From positions 372,001-436,000 of the forward strand of contig NZ_JACSEU010000001.1 of assembly GCF_014334335.1 (NCBI RefSeq): 64,000 nt of DNA, written 5' to 3'. Position 1 is the first letter of the stretch; the number at the start of each line of letters is the position of its first letter. This document shows, one piece after another, positions 44,978-54,374 of the stretch. Origin of the DNA: Treponema sp. Marseille-Q3903. GTDB taxonomy: Bacteria > Spirochaetota > Spirochaetia > Treponematales > Treponemataceae. Under the pieces are notes generated by a model. The model worked only from the letters and a program-made list of their open reading frames with translations, had not been told where the DNA came from and searched no databases. The position numbers were made by a program, and so were the translations under genes.

Positions 44978-45726
44978 ATCTCTGTTTTGTAATTCCTGTC
45001 TATAGACACGGTTCTACAGTTGAATCTGTCGTTCAGAGTTTACTAAAATATAATTACCCGATTATTGTTGTAGATGACGGAAATGACGAAATTAATAGAG
45101 TTCGAATCAACGAGGTTGCAGAAAAATATCCTGATGTTATAACTTTAGTCACACGTGCTAAAAACGGCGGAAAAGGCAAAGCGATGACCGACGGTATTTT
45201 GAAAGCCAGTGAAATGGGAATTACACATGTTTTTCAGATTGATTCCGACGGTCAGCATGATGCAGAGAGAGCAGGGGTCTTTATTGAAAAATCTAAAAAA
45301 CATCCTGAAGCAATTATATGCGGATTCCCAGAATATGAACGGTCTGCCCCTAAAAATAGAGTAAACGGACGAAAGTTTGCGAACGGCTGGATTCATTTTG
45401 TTACAATGTCAAAAGATATCAAAGATGCGATGATTGGATTTAGGATATATCCTGTTGAACAGTATTTGAGAGTGCTGAAAAAGTCGTTGTATATAGATTC
45501 AAGAATGGGTTGTGACATCGATATCCTTGTAAGAATGCACTGGTTTGGGGTTCCTGTAATTTCAGAGTCGGTAAAAGTTTCGTATCCAAAAGATGGAATT
45601 TCAAATTACAGATATGTTAGAGATACGTTGAGAATTTCGGGGACTTATGCGCGGCTGTGTATAGGTATGATTTTGCGCTTGCCTCATCTTGTAGCTAGAA
45701 AAATTAAAAAATCTCTAAAGAGGTGA
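44974..45726 (+). CDS. Family 2 glycosyltransferase (ApeJ N-terminal-like)
   Basis: A 250-residue GT-A transferase starting NLCFVIPVYRHGSTVESVVQ, with nucleotide-binding DDG (IVVDDGNDE) and metal-binding DSDGQHD; later IYPVEQYLRVLKK and GCDIDILVRMHW. No transmembrane helix except weak hydrophobicity near the end. The start overlaps the preceding stop (ATGA). In other aryl-polyene clusters this domain is found as, or next to, the acyltransferase encoded by the next gene. It probably adds a sugar to the polyene lipid. Confidence 0.87.
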   Translation: MNLCFVIPVYRHGSTVESVVQSLLKYNYPIIVVDDGNDEINRVRINEVAEKYPDVITLVTRAKNGGKGKAMTDGILKASEMGITHVFQIDSDGQHDAERAGVFIEKSKKHPEAIICGFPEYERSAPKNRVNGRKFANGWIHFVTMSKDIKDAMIGFRIYPVEQYLRVLKKSLYIDSRMGCDIDILVRMHWFGVPVISESVKVSYPKDGISNYRYVRDTLRISGTYARLCIGMILRLPHLVARKIKKSLKR

Positions 45727-46691
45727 ACTGTGGGATTTTTTTTATGAAAGAAGAAGATTTACATTGGGCTGATGAAAAAGAAGCCATAAAAACAAACAAG
45801 CCTCTTTTACTTGTTTTGAAGATGATGAACTTTATCCCATCGTTCATTATTCGCTGCCTTGTTTTTCCTGTAAGTTTTTTTTATCTGATTTTTTCATCGA
45901 GGGCTAGGAAAGAATCGGTCAGATACCAGAAGCAGTTGAGAAAATTTACAGGCGGAAAAGTCCCTTTTAGAATTAGTTCTTACCGTCAAATTGTCTCGTT
46001 TTCTTTAAGTGTTTTTGAAAAAATGGAAGGCTGGCTCGGCAAAGTAGAGCCTTCAAGGGTTCAACTTCAAAATGACTCTCTGAACGAAATGCTTGAAGAC
46101 TTAAAGAGCGGAAAAGGGGCGGTTGCACTTACCGCTCATTTTGGAAATATGGAGCTGATGCGCGCAATTTCAAATGTCCCCGTATACGCTGTGATGAACG
46201 TAAAAGTCGGCAAACAGTTTACAGATACGCTTAAAATGATAAACCCCAATTCCATAGTAAACGTGATTGATTCTGATTCTGTCGGACCAGATACAATGGT
46301 GTTTTTGATAGATGAAATAGAAAAAGGAGCGCTCGTAGTTTCGACAGGAGACAGACCGTCAGCGAATGCTCGTGAACGCATATTAAAATATCCTTTTCTC
46401 GGCAAAGATGCAGAGTTTCCTTATGGCGTATTTTTGATGGTTGCGCTTTTGAAGAAACCCGTATATTACATGTTCGGTTTTAGAGAGCGATTTTCGATTT
46501 TTAATTCAAATTACAAACTTTACGTAGAAAAATCAAAGATTGATTTTAATTGCCGGCGTGCTGAGCGCGAAGAGCGCATAAATCAGTGCTGTAAAGAGTT
46601 TGTTGAAAAGTTAGAAAAGTTTTGTCTGTTATATCCGTATCAGTGGTATAACTTCCATAATTTTTGGAAACTTCAAAATGAAGAATCTTAG
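45723..46691 (+). CDS. LpxL/HtrB-like lipid acyltransferase (ApeJ C-terminal-like)
   Basis: About 322 residues from a GTG that overlaps the preceding stop (GTGA); an ATG at 45744 gives a form seven residues shorter. LpxL-like signs: LHWADEKEA near the N-terminus, a hydrophobic segment at ~residues 30-55, and the catalytic HFGNMELM (H-x4-E) around residue 140, followed by GDRPSANARERILKYPFLG. The family transfers acyl chains to lipid acceptors at the inner membrane. Here it could attach the polyene acyl chain. No spirochaetal lipid A role is implied. Confidence 0.83.
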   Translation: MNCGIFFMKEEDLHWADEKEAIKTNKPLLLVLKMMNFIPSFIIRCLVFPVSFFYLIFSSRARKESVRYQKQLRKFTGGKVPFRISSYRQIVSFSLSVFEKMEGWLGKVEPSRVQLQNDSLNEMLEDLKSGKGAVALTAHFGNMELMRAISNVPVYAVMNVKVGKQFTDTLKMINPNSIVNVIDSDSVGPDTMVFLIDEIEKGALVVSTGDRPSANARERILKYPFLGKDAEFPYGVFLMVALLKKPVYYMFGFRERFSIFNSNYKLYVEKSKIDFNCRRAEREERINQCCKEFVEKLEKFCLLYPYQWYNFHNFWKLQNEES

Positions 46692-46702
46692 AGGAATCTT
46701 AA

Positions 46703-47317
46703 ATGAAAAAAAATAAAACAGTATTATTTGGTGCTCTTGTTTTATCATTATTTTTTGCACAAAATCTGTCTGCTATTTCTTTTGAAGACATCTGCTCAGG
46801 ACTTTCCAAAAGGGCAAATACAATCGGAGAATTTACGCAGACAAAAAAAATCAATTCAAATGGCAGACAGCTGAAATCTTCAGGCGTTTATATAATCTGC
46901 CCCGATGGAATCATGTGGAAAACTCTAAAACCGTTTCCCTTAAAACTCGTTCTGACAAAAACTCAGATGATTCAAACAAGTGCCGATGGAAGAAAATCCG
47001 TGATAAACGGCGCTGAAAATCAAGTTTTTAAAAACATCTCTTCGATTTTGAGTTCTGTTTTTTCCGGCGACAGCGAACAACTGAAAAACAACTTTGAAAC
47101 AGAGTTTTTCCTCGTTGATGACGGCTGGAGAATTGAACTTACTCCAAAAGATTCGACAATCGCTTCAGCAATGAAAAAATTGGTTCTTTCAGGCGAGGCT
47201 AAAGGCAAAGATGATGTTTCAATGAATCGCCTTGAGATTTTAGAGGCTTCAGACAATTCAATCGTATACGAATTTTCGAATCAGCGGTATCCGAAGGAAC
47301 TGACTTTAGATGAATAA
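46703..47317 (+). CDS. LolA-like periplasmic carrier protein (ApeL-like)
   Basis: A 204-residue exported protein: signal peptide MKKNKTVLFGALVLSLFFA with likely cleavage after NLSA. The body matches LolA-type folds (FEDICSGLSKRANTIGEFTQ; SGVYIICPDGIMWKTLKPFP). LolA-like proteins shuttle lipids or lipoproteins across the periplasm. GAGGA lies seven bases upstream. It overlaps the exporter gene by eight bases. In the cluster it should pass the polyene lipid from the exporter to the outer membrane. Confidence 0.82.
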   Translation: MKKNKTVLFGALVLSLFFAQNLSAISFEDICSGLSKRANTIGEFTQTKKINSNGRQLKSSGVYIICPDGIMWKTLKPFPLKLVLTKTQMIQTSADGRKSVINGAENQVFKNISSILSSVFSGDSEQLKNNFETEFFLVDDGWRIELTPKDSTIASAMKKLVLSGEAKGKDDVSMNRLEILEASDNSIVYEFSNQRYPKELTLDE

Positions 47318-49721
47318 ACTGCCCAATCCGAGAAAAAACAAAAATAATTTTTTTTTCACTTTATGGCTTATCTTTCATCTTGGGATTGTAGCCGCTTTTT
47401 TGCTTGTTTTTGCATTTTCTCGCGATAAACTCAAACTTGAGACAGATTTGTTTAATCTTATTCCAAAATCTCTGTCGCTCGAAAGCGTCCGCAAAGCTGA
47501 TGAAAAAATGCTCTCCAAGACAAGCCGGAACGTTTTTATACTTGTAGCGAACCGTGATTTTCAGTCTGCAAAAAATGTTGCCGAGAATATTTTCGAAGAG
47601 CTCAATTCCAGCGAAAATTTTGAATCTGTTTCGTTGTATAACGATATGGCTTTTATCTCAGATATAACAGATTTTTTGTTTAAGTACCGCTGGAATATGC
47701 TCGATCAAAAAACAATAGATTCAATCAACTCTGATGGCGGCGATTCTTTTGCACTTGGAGCTCTTTCAAAAGCATACAGTGGCTTTACAATGCTTCCATT
47801 GGACAACCTTGAGCTAGACCCTTTTTTGCTTGCAGAACACAATTTTTCTTCATATCTTTCTTCCGTGCAAAAATCGGGGACGGCAATGTCTCTTGTTGAT
47901 GGAGTGCTCGCTTCTCAATACGAAGGGGAATGGTACATCATGATTCGTGCCGTCTTGAGTAAAAAGGGGAGCGCTCTTGCAAGTAAAAAAAATGGAGTCA
48001 GCGAGATTTATTCCGCATGCAGGCGCTTTGAAAACTTAAACGGCGATTCTAGAGAAAAAACTCATTTTATATATTCTGGCGTCCCTTATCACAGCAGTCA
48101 AAGCTCAAATGCCGCTGCGCGCGAAATCTCAATAATCGCAACTATTTCTATGCTCGCCGTAATTGCGATTTTAATTTTAGTTTTCAAAAGTCCGAAACCT
48201 GTCATTTTCTCAGCAGGCTCAATTTTGATTTCAATTGTGGCGGCGTTTCTTGCGACTATTTCCGTCTTTCGAGAGATGCACATAATCACTTTGGTATTCG
48301 GAACTTCTCTGATAGGTTCGTGCATAGATTACAGCCTCCACTATTTTATTCACTGGGCAGGCAGCCTCTCTCTAAAAACAGGTTCCGATATCAGGGCAAA
48401 GCTCTTGCCTGAGCTCAGCATGGCAATTTGTTCAACAGGGATATGTTTTGCGGTGCTTTTGTTCGCTCCGTTTGCAATTCTCAAACAGATGTCACTTTTT
48501 TGCTTGACAGGGCTTTTGAGTTCATTCCTCACAACGATTGCAATTTATCCTAAAATAAAAACACCTGCCGGTGAACGAAAACTCCCTCTTGCAGACAAAT
48601 TCAGATTTTTTGTAGATAGAGCGCAGAATAAAACAGTCGGCAGAATTACAATCACAGCGCTTTTTGTTTTTTCTATTGCATCAATCATCGTATTTCATGG
48701 GAATATCCGCATCAAAAACAATATTTTATCGCTATATAAAATGCAGGGAAAACTCCTTGACGACGAGATAACCGCCGGTAAAATTATCAAATATAATCCG
48801 TCAGGCTGGTACATCGTTGGAGGAGAAACAGAGCAACAAGCTCTCGAAAATGAAGAGAACTTTCGTCATGCTTTTGAAGAAAAAACTTCCGGCAAAGCAG
48901 GCTACATGAGCACTTCTCTTTTTATTCCATCTATCGAACAGCAAAAAAAATCTCGATATGCATCAGAAAAACTGCTGAAACTCGCCGCTCATCAGTTGCA
49001 ATCGCTTGGCTATGAAAAGAAGTTTACCGAAAAATTGAAAGCTGATTTTGAACAAAGTGCAGGTGACTTCATTTCCTTTGCTGCCGGCAACGTTCCTGAA
49101 TTTATAACTTCTTCAATCTCTTCTGTATGGATTGGAGAAGTCGAAGGAAAGTATTATTCGGTTCTTTTGCCAAACAGCGTTGAAGATTATGAATTTTTTC
49201 GCTCGATTGCGGACGGTTTTGAAGACGTACACTTTGTAAGCAAATCGGCAGATGTGAGCCGAGACCTCGATAAACTCACTGTGATGGTCATTAAATTCTT
49301 TGTTGCAGCTTATATTTTGATGTTGATAATGCTTCGTTTTTTTTATTCATGGAAACAATCTTTGAAGATAATTTCCGTGCCGCTTTTAATTGTCCTAGTA
49401 ACTGTCGCTGTGTTTGGAATTGCAAAAATCAATCTGGAATTCTTTTCGGTGACTGGCTTGATTCTTGTTTTTGGGCTTGGGCTTGATTACATAATTTATA
49501 TGATAGAAAATGAAAAATCTATAGAAAAAGAAAAAATCCTTGAACCATTTGCGACTATGCTTTCATTTGTCACGACTGGGATTTCGTTCGGGGCGCTTGC
49601 TTTGAGTTCGTTTCAGCCTGTGCGTCTTATTGGACTGTCGATTTTTATCGGTTTGACAACTGCTTATTTGAGTTCTTTCTTTTATGCTAGAGATAACGGG
49701 TCTGCACAGGACTATAGATGA
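47310..49721 (+). CDS. MMPL/RND-superfamily exporter (ApeM-like)
   Basis: An 803-residue inner-membrane protein. One helix near the N-terminus (~residues 15-35) is followed by a periplasmic domain, then helices at about 265-400, a second periplasmic domain, and a final helical block from about 650. This is the two-repeat RND layout, close to YedE/COG4258 lipid exporters. It overlaps the LolA-like gene. It should move the polyene lipid out of the inner membrane. Confidence 0.87.
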   Translation: MNKLPNPRKNKNNFFFTLWLIFHLGIVAAFLLVFAFSRDKLKLETDLFNLIPKSLSLESVRKADEKMLSKTSRNVFILVANRDFQSAKNVAENIFEELNSSENFESVSLYNDMAFISDITDFLFKYRWNMLDQKTIDSINSDGGDSFALGALSKAYSGFTMLPLDNLELDPFLLAEHNFSSYLSSVQKSGTAMSLVDGVLASQYEGEWYIMIRAVLSKKGSALASKKNGVSEIYSACRRFENLNGDSREKTHFIYSGVPYHSSQSSNAAAREISIIATISMLAVIAILILVFKSPKPVIFSAGSILISIVAAFLATISVFREMHIITLVFGTSLIGSCIDYSLHYFIHWAGSLSLKTGSDIRAKLLPELSMAICSTGICFAVLLFAPFAILKQMSLFCLTGLLSSFLTTIAIYPKIKTPAGERKLPLADKFRFFVDRAQNKTVGRITITALFVFSIASIIVFHGNIRIKNNILSLYKMQGKLLDDEITAGKIIKYNPSGWYIVGGETEQQALENEENFRHAFEEKTSGKAGYMSTSLFIPSIEQQKKSRYASEKLLKLAAHQLQSLGYEKKFTEKLKADFEQSAGDFISFAAGNVPEFITSSISSVWIGEVEGKYYSVLLPNSVEDYEFFRSIADGFEDVHFVSKSADVSRDLDKLTVMVIKFFVAAYILMLIMLRFFYSWKQSLKIISVPLLIVLVTVAVFGIAKINLEFFSVTGLILVFGLGLDYIIYMIENEKSIEKEKILEPFATMLSFVTTGISFGALALSSFQPVRLIGLSIFIGLTTAYLSSFFYARDNGSAQDYR

Positions 49722-49773
49722 AAGATTTTTTTGCAGTGTTTTATATTTAAATGTTTTCTAAAGAGAGGTTTCG

Positions 49774-50358
49774 ATGAAAAAATATATAAAGAATTTTCTG
49801 CCACTATCAGTTTTTATCATTTTGTATTTTTCCGCCTGTCAGACATCAAAAAACTTGACTTCGGCGCTGAACCCTGTCTATGTGACAAATTCTAAATCAA
49901 TTCAGCTTCTTTCAACGGAAAATATAGAGTGTACAAAAGATTCTATGCAACAGATTTTTGGAGAATTTGGAGGACAAAGTTTTTCGTTTTTAGCATATTT
50001 TCATGCCGACAAAAAAGCTCTTCAGCTTTCTCTTATCAGTGCGATGGGAACGGATTTGGGCAGCCTTGAATACGATGGTGATACTGCGAGCTTTTCATCT
50101 GGGATGATTTTTGGCAAGATAAAACCTGAATACATAATTGCAGACATCCAAAACGCTTATTACACATCTGACAGTTTGAAAAAAAATTACGAAAAATCCG
50201 GCATATTATTTGAAGAAGAGCTCAGCGAAAATGGAAAGATAAGAAAAATAATCAGCGGAAAAGACGTTGTAGAACAGATAACAATAAGCAAAAACAATGT
50301 GACAATTGAAAATTTTTTGAGGGGATATATATATCACATTACAGAAATTGAAGAATAA
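49774..50358 (+). CDS. Small outer-membrane lipoprotein (ApeN/DUF3261-like)
   Basis: A 194-residue lipoprotein: MKKYIKNFLPLSVFIILYF signal and lipobox FSAC. The body is beta-rich with GEFGGQSFSFLAYFHADKKA and resembles the small lipoproteins (DUF3261) next to MMPL exporters in aryl-polyene clusters. GAGAGG precedes the ATG. By position it may accept cargo from the LolA-like carrier, as LolB does for LolA. Assigned mainly by context and layout. Confidence 0.65.
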   Translation: MKKYIKNFLPLSVFIILYFSACQTSKNLTSALNPVYVTNSKSIQLLSTENIECTKDSMQQIFGEFGGQSFSFLAYFHADKKALQLSLISAMGTDLGSLEYDGDTASFSSGMIFGKIKPEYIIADIQNAYYTSDSLKKNYEKSGILFEEELSENGKIRKIISGKDVVEQITISKNNVTIENFLRGYIYHITEIEE

Positions 50359-50412
50359 GCTGTGCGTGGTTTTCAAAAATGAAGGAATTCAGTAAGATAA
50401 GGTTTACTTAGT

Positions 50413-51585
50413 ATGAATATTTATATTTCAAAGCCCGGCGTAATGACAGCTGCCGGTGTTACAATCGATGAATTATGGGATTCTGTCGTTGCCGGCAATC
50501 AGAGCGTGATAAAAAGAGTGAAAGCATGTAACGGAGTTGATTTTTTTGCAGCGAAAATAGATGAAGAAAAATTGAAGAGTGCATCTGAAAACAACTCTCG
50601 AATTTTGCAGATTGAGCAAGGTGCATTGAATCAGGTTTCTGATGATATTGAAATTGTAAAATCTAAATACGGTTCAGAACGTGTAGCCGTATGTATAGGT
50701 TCGTGCGACAACGGCGAAGAGCAATCAATCTCCGCTGACAGAGTGTACCTCGAAACTCAAAAATTCCCTGAAGATTTTACTCTCGAAGTTCAAAGCGCAA
50801 GTTATGTTGCAAAATACATTGCAGCCAGATATGGTCTGAAAGGTCCTGCAAATACGTTCAGCACGGCATGTTCTTCAAGTGCCGGTGCAATTATCAAAGG
50901 GGCGGAGCTCATCCTTGCGGGGCTTGTTGACGCTGTAGTAGTCGGCGGAGTAGATGCCTCTTCCGATACTGTCCTTGTAGGTTTTAATGCCCTTGAAGCC
51001 GTTTCTCCTGAAATTACAAACCCTTTGAGTAAAAACAGGCACGGGATCACTCTTGGCGAAGGTGCATCATTTTTTATTTTGACAAAAGAACCTATTCGCC
51101 CAGATGACAATATTCAATTGCTCGGTTGGGGAGAGAGTTCCGATGCATATCACATGACTTCTCCCGACCCAAGCGGTGAAGGAGCTATAAAAGCAATCAG
51201 ACGTGCGATTGAAAGCGCAAAAATATCTCCGAAAGATGTTGATTATATAAATATGCACGGGACAGGAACAAAGTTGAACGATAGCATGGAATCTATTGCA
51301 ATCGATAAAATATTTGGCGATTATAAGGTTCCTGTGAGCTCAACAAAACCGGTGACGGGACATACGCTCGGCGCTGCGGCTGCTGTAGAGGCGGCTATTT
51401 GCTATAAAGCGATAAATAATGTAGCATTACCTGTGCATGTGTGGGATAAAGAATATGATCCTGAGCTTCCGAATCTCAACATCGTAGAAAAAAACTATTC
51501 AGCAAATAAGAAGATTAAAATTTGTCTTTCGAATTCGTTTGCTTTTGGCGGGGCAAATGCCTGCCTTGCGATTGGAATCAGATAG
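50413..51585 (+). CDS. Beta-ketoacyl-ACP synthase (ApeO-like ketosynthase)
   Basis: A 390-residue thiolase-fold condensing enzyme with an intact catalytic triad: Cys153 in STACSSSAGA, His282 in MHGTGT and His317 in VTGHTLGAAA; C-terminal NSFAFGGANA is the glycine-rich loop. It performs decarboxylative condensation with malonyl-ACP. Only a weak AAGG lies upstream of the ATG. It is one of two active ketosynthases in the cluster; one of them should pair with the chain-length factor encoded upstream. Confidence 0.92.
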   Translation: MNIYISKPGVMTAAGVTIDELWDSVVAGNQSVIKRVKACNGVDFFAAKIDEEKLKSASENNSRILQIEQGALNQVSDDIEIVKSKYGSERVAVCIGSCDNGEEQSISADRVYLETQKFPEDFTLEVQSASYVAKYIAARYGLKGPANTFSTACSSSAGAIIKGAELILAGLVDAVVVGGVDASSDTVLVGFNALEAVSPEITNPLSKNRHGITLGEGASFFILTKEPIRPDDNIQLLGWGESSDAYHMTSPDPSGEGAIKAIRRAIESAKISPKDVDYINMHGTGTKLNDSMESIAIDKIFGDYKVPVSSTKPVTGHTLGAAAAVEAAICYKAINNVALPVHVWDKEYDPELPNLNIVEKNYSANKKIKICLSNSFAFGGANACLAIGIR

Positions 51586-51593
51586 GGGTTTTT

Positions 51594-52079
51594 ATGGAAA
51601 TTCAACAGCATATTGAGCGCGACGAGCTGATAAATTACTTGCCTCACAAAGGGAAGATGTTTTTGCTATCACGTGTCACTCAGCATGATATTGAAAAACA
51701 CACAATTACATGTGAATATGATATCACAGAAGATTGTATTTTCTATGAATCGGAATTTGACGGAGTTCCAACTTGGGCAGGTTTTGAATTTATGGCGCAG
51801 GGAGTTTCTGCACTGACGGGAATCACAAACACAATAAAAAGAATCTCGCCGCTACCAGGCTTTATACTTTCTGTAATGGAATTCAATGCAAGCGTCGGTT
51901 ATCTCAAAAACAACACAACAATTCAGATGAAGACAGTTGAAGATTTTAGAGATGAGGAAAATCACATATACAGATATATCTGTGAACTATATGCAAATAA
52001 AGGAGATGCGGCTCCTGTTGTGACAACGAAAGTGTCAGTTATGGAAACAGAAGATGCGCACGCATTATTTGGAGATTGA
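51594..52079 (+). CDS. 3-hydroxyacyl-ACP dehydratase, hotdog fold (ApeP-like)
   Basis: About 161 residues. The frame opens at 51522 within the ketosynthase gene, but the ATG at 51594 has AGGGG five bases upstream and gives the family N-terminus ending in INYLPHKGKMFLLSRV (PHxxxM-x-LL). DGVPTWAGFEFMAQGVSAL forms the active-site helix region. It is the second dehydratase of the cluster. Confidence 0.82.
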   Translation: MEIQQHIERDELINYLPHKGKMFLLSRVTQHDIEKHTITCEYDITEDCIFYESEFDGVPTWAGFEFMAQGVSALTGITNTIKRISPLPGFILSVMEFNASVGYLKNNTTIQMKTVEDFRDEENHIYRYICELYANKGDAAPVVTTKVSVMETEDAHALFGD

Positions 52080-52141
52080 TAAAAAAGATTATTGGATGAA
52101 CATACGGCAGTGTGAATCTTTCATGAAGCAAGGAGAATAAA

Positions 52142-52894
52142 ATGGAAAATCAAAATGCAGACAAAAAAGTATTGGTAACAGGAGCAAGCGGCGGCATCGG
52201 TCGCGCAATTGCAGTTGAAGCCGGAAAAGCCGGATATTATGTAATTTGCCATTACAATGGAAATAAGGCAAACGCCGAAGAAACTTTTGCACAGATAAAA
52301 GCAAATGGCGGCAGCGGTGAAATCATTCAATTCGATGTTTCAAACCGCGAAGATTGTAAAGCAAAACTCTCCGAAATGGCAAAAAATTATGGCGCACTAT
52401 GGGGAATTGTGAACAACGCCGGTGTTACACGTGACAATGCATTTGTCGCAATGAGCGGTGAAGATTGGGATAAGGTTATCCACACAAATCTCGATAGCTT
52501 TTACAACGTAATCAATCCGCTTTTAATGCCGATGGCAAGCCGCAAAAACAAACGAGGTGGTCGTATCATCACAGTGTCTTCTGTAAGCGGTGTAGACGGA
52601 AACAGAGGACAGACAAATTACAGTGCTTCAAAGGCCGGTATCATCGGTGCTACAAAAGCACTTGCTGTTGAACTTGCAGGACGCGGAATCACATGTAATG
52701 CAATTGCTCCGGGCGTAATAGACACTGATATGACAAAAGCAATCATCCCTGAAGCTTACGAAATGATTATGAAAGCAATTCCGATGGGCCGCGCAGGAAA
52801 ACCTGAAGAAATCGCTGCGGCAGTCGTTTTTCTGCTTTCTGAAGGCGCTGCGTATATCACTCGTCAAGTTATTGAAATAGATGGCGGAATGTAA
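52142..52894 (+). CDS. 3-oxoacyl-ACP reductase, FabG-like (ApeQ-like)
   Basis: A 250-residue short-chain dehydrogenase using NADPH to reduce 3-ketoacyl-ACP. TGASGGIGRA (13-22) is the nucleotide site, NNAG (91-94) the structural motif, and Ser147, Tyr160 (YSASK) and Lys164 the catalytic residues. AAGGAG lies eight bases before the ATG. Its place between the dehydratase and second ketosynthase indicates a dedicated role in polyene synthesis. Confidence 0.93.
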   Translation: MENQNADKKVLVTGASGGIGRAIAVEAGKAGYYVICHYNGNKANAEETFAQIKANGGSGEIIQFDVSNREDCKAKLSEMAKNYGALWGIVNNAGVTRDNAFVAMSGEDWDKVIHTNLDSFYNVINPLLMPMASRKNKRGGRIITVSSVSGVDGNRGQTNYSASKAGIIGATKALAVELAGRGITCNAIAPGVIDTDMTKAIIPEAYEMIMKAIPMGRAGKPEEIAAAVVFLLSEGAAYITRQVIEIDGGM

Positions 52895-52972
52895 TCAAAA
52901 AAACACACGGTAATGTGCGGAGCGTTTTAATCTGAACATAAATTTCAAAAAATTGGTTTGAGGATAAATATT

Positions 52973-54241
52973 ATGGAATTTACTAAACCTAATGGGAAAC
53001 GCCGTGTTGTTGTTACAGGCGGCGGAATGGTAAGCGCACTTGGTCGCGATTGGGACACGGCATTCAAAAATCTTAAATCATATAAAAACAAAATACGATA
53101 TATGCCGGAATGGGAACGCTATACTAAAATGAATACCCGTTTGGCGTGCCCTTATGATGAACCGCTCCCTTCTTTTCCACGAAAAAAAATACGGGGTATG
53201 GGCAGAGTCGCGATGCTTGGACTTTTGGCTACAACAGATGCCTTGAAAATGGCAGGCTGTCTGACAGAAGACGGCGAAGATGTTGTAGAAGAACTTAAAA
53301 ACGGGCTCACAGGTATTGCATACGGAACTTGCATGGGAAGCATGGATGCTATCGGAGACCTCGCAAAAATGGTTGAGACAGGTGACTCCTCTCATCTGAA
53401 CAGCCAAACTTACATAAAAGCAATGCCGCAGACAAACGCATGTAACATGAGCGTTTATTGGCAGATTCGCGGTCGTGTAATCATCACTGATACCGCTTGT
53501 ACATCAGGTTCTCAGTCAATCGGATATGCGTATGAAGCGATTGAAGACGGACGTCAGGAAATGATGATTGCAGGCGGTGCTGAAGAACTCTCGGCTCCAG
53601 ATGCAGCAATTTTTGACACGCTTGGAGCAACTTCTGTTATGAACAAAACACCTGGTGAAACTCCAAAGTGCTTTGATAAAGACCGCGATGGACTTGTAAT
53701 TGGAGAAGGTGCCGGAACACTTATTTTGGAAGATTTGGAACACGCAGTTAAGCGCGGTGCAAAAATCTACGCAGAGATTGCCGGTTTTGCTACAAATTCC
53801 GATGGTTCACATATCACTTCTCCTAATGAAGAAACTCAGGCTCGTTGTCTTGAAATGGCAATTGCAGATGCAGGCATTTCAAAAGAGCAGATCGCTTATG
53901 TAAACGCTCACGGAACAGGAACCCCTCACGGAGATATAACGGAAACTCAGGCTGTTTATAAAGTTTTCAATCGAGTAATTCCTATTTCTACGACAAAAAG
54001 TTACATCGGGCATATTCTCGGTGCATGTGGCGCTGTAGAGGCTTGGCTTACAATCAACATGATGAACGAATCATGGTTCCATCCGAACTTGAATTTGCAC
54101 AATGTTGACCCGGAATGCGGACATTTGGATTATATAAGAGACGAAGGTCGTAAAATTGATTGCGAATATGTCATGTCAAACAACTTCGCTTTTGGCGGCG
54201 TGAACACATCTTTGATTTTTAAGAAATGGCATGAGCAGTAA
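52973..54241 (+). CDS. Beta-ketoacyl-ACP synthase II-like (ApeR-like ketosynthase)
   Basis: 422 residues from the ATG at 52973, which has GAGGA eight bases upstream (a TTG at 52958 is also in frame). Catalytic Cys176 in DTACTSGSQS, His313 in AHGTGTPHG and His347 in YIGHILGACG are all present. The N-terminus GKRRVVVTGGGMVSALGRDW is FabF-like. This gene closes the cluster; no strong terminator follows. Confidence 0.92.
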   Translation: MEFTKPNGKRRVVVTGGGMVSALGRDWDTAFKNLKSYKNKIRYMPEWERYTKMNTRLACPYDEPLPSFPRKKIRGMGRVAMLGLLATTDALKMAGCLTEDGEDVVEELKNGLTGIAYGTCMGSMDAIGDLAKMVETGDSSHLNSQTYIKAMPQTNACNMSVYWQIRGRVIITDTACTSGSQSIGYAYEAIEDGRQEMMIAGGAEELSAPDAAIFDTLGATSVMNKTPGETPKCFDKDRDGLVIGEGAGTLILEDLEHAVKRGAKIYAEIAGFATNSDGSHITSPNEETQARCLEMAIADAGISKEQIAYVNAHGTGTPHGDITETQAVYKVFNRVIPISTTKSYIGHILGACGAVEAWLTINMMNESWFHPNLNLHNVDPECGHLDYIRDEGRKIDCEYVMSNNFAFGGVNTSLIFKKWHEQ

Positions 54242-54335
54242 ATAAAAGAGTCACACGAATTTGCATTTTTATTTTCACAGGACAATTTTTAGCAGATGTG
54301 CCAATGTTTTTCGTCAATCTATTTTTTAGCAGAAG

Positions 54336-54364
54336 TTGTTAAAAAAACAGAAAGATATTATAAT
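54336..54364 (+). promoter_or_regulatory. Promoter of the DUF1846 gene, leaderless type
   Basis: TTGTTA (54336-54341), 17-base spacer and TATAAT (54359-54364). The -10 box ends ten bases before the ATG at 54375, leaving a leader of about four bases. No ribosome binding site. Confidence 0.6.
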
Positions 54365-54374
54365 TTAATCCCGT

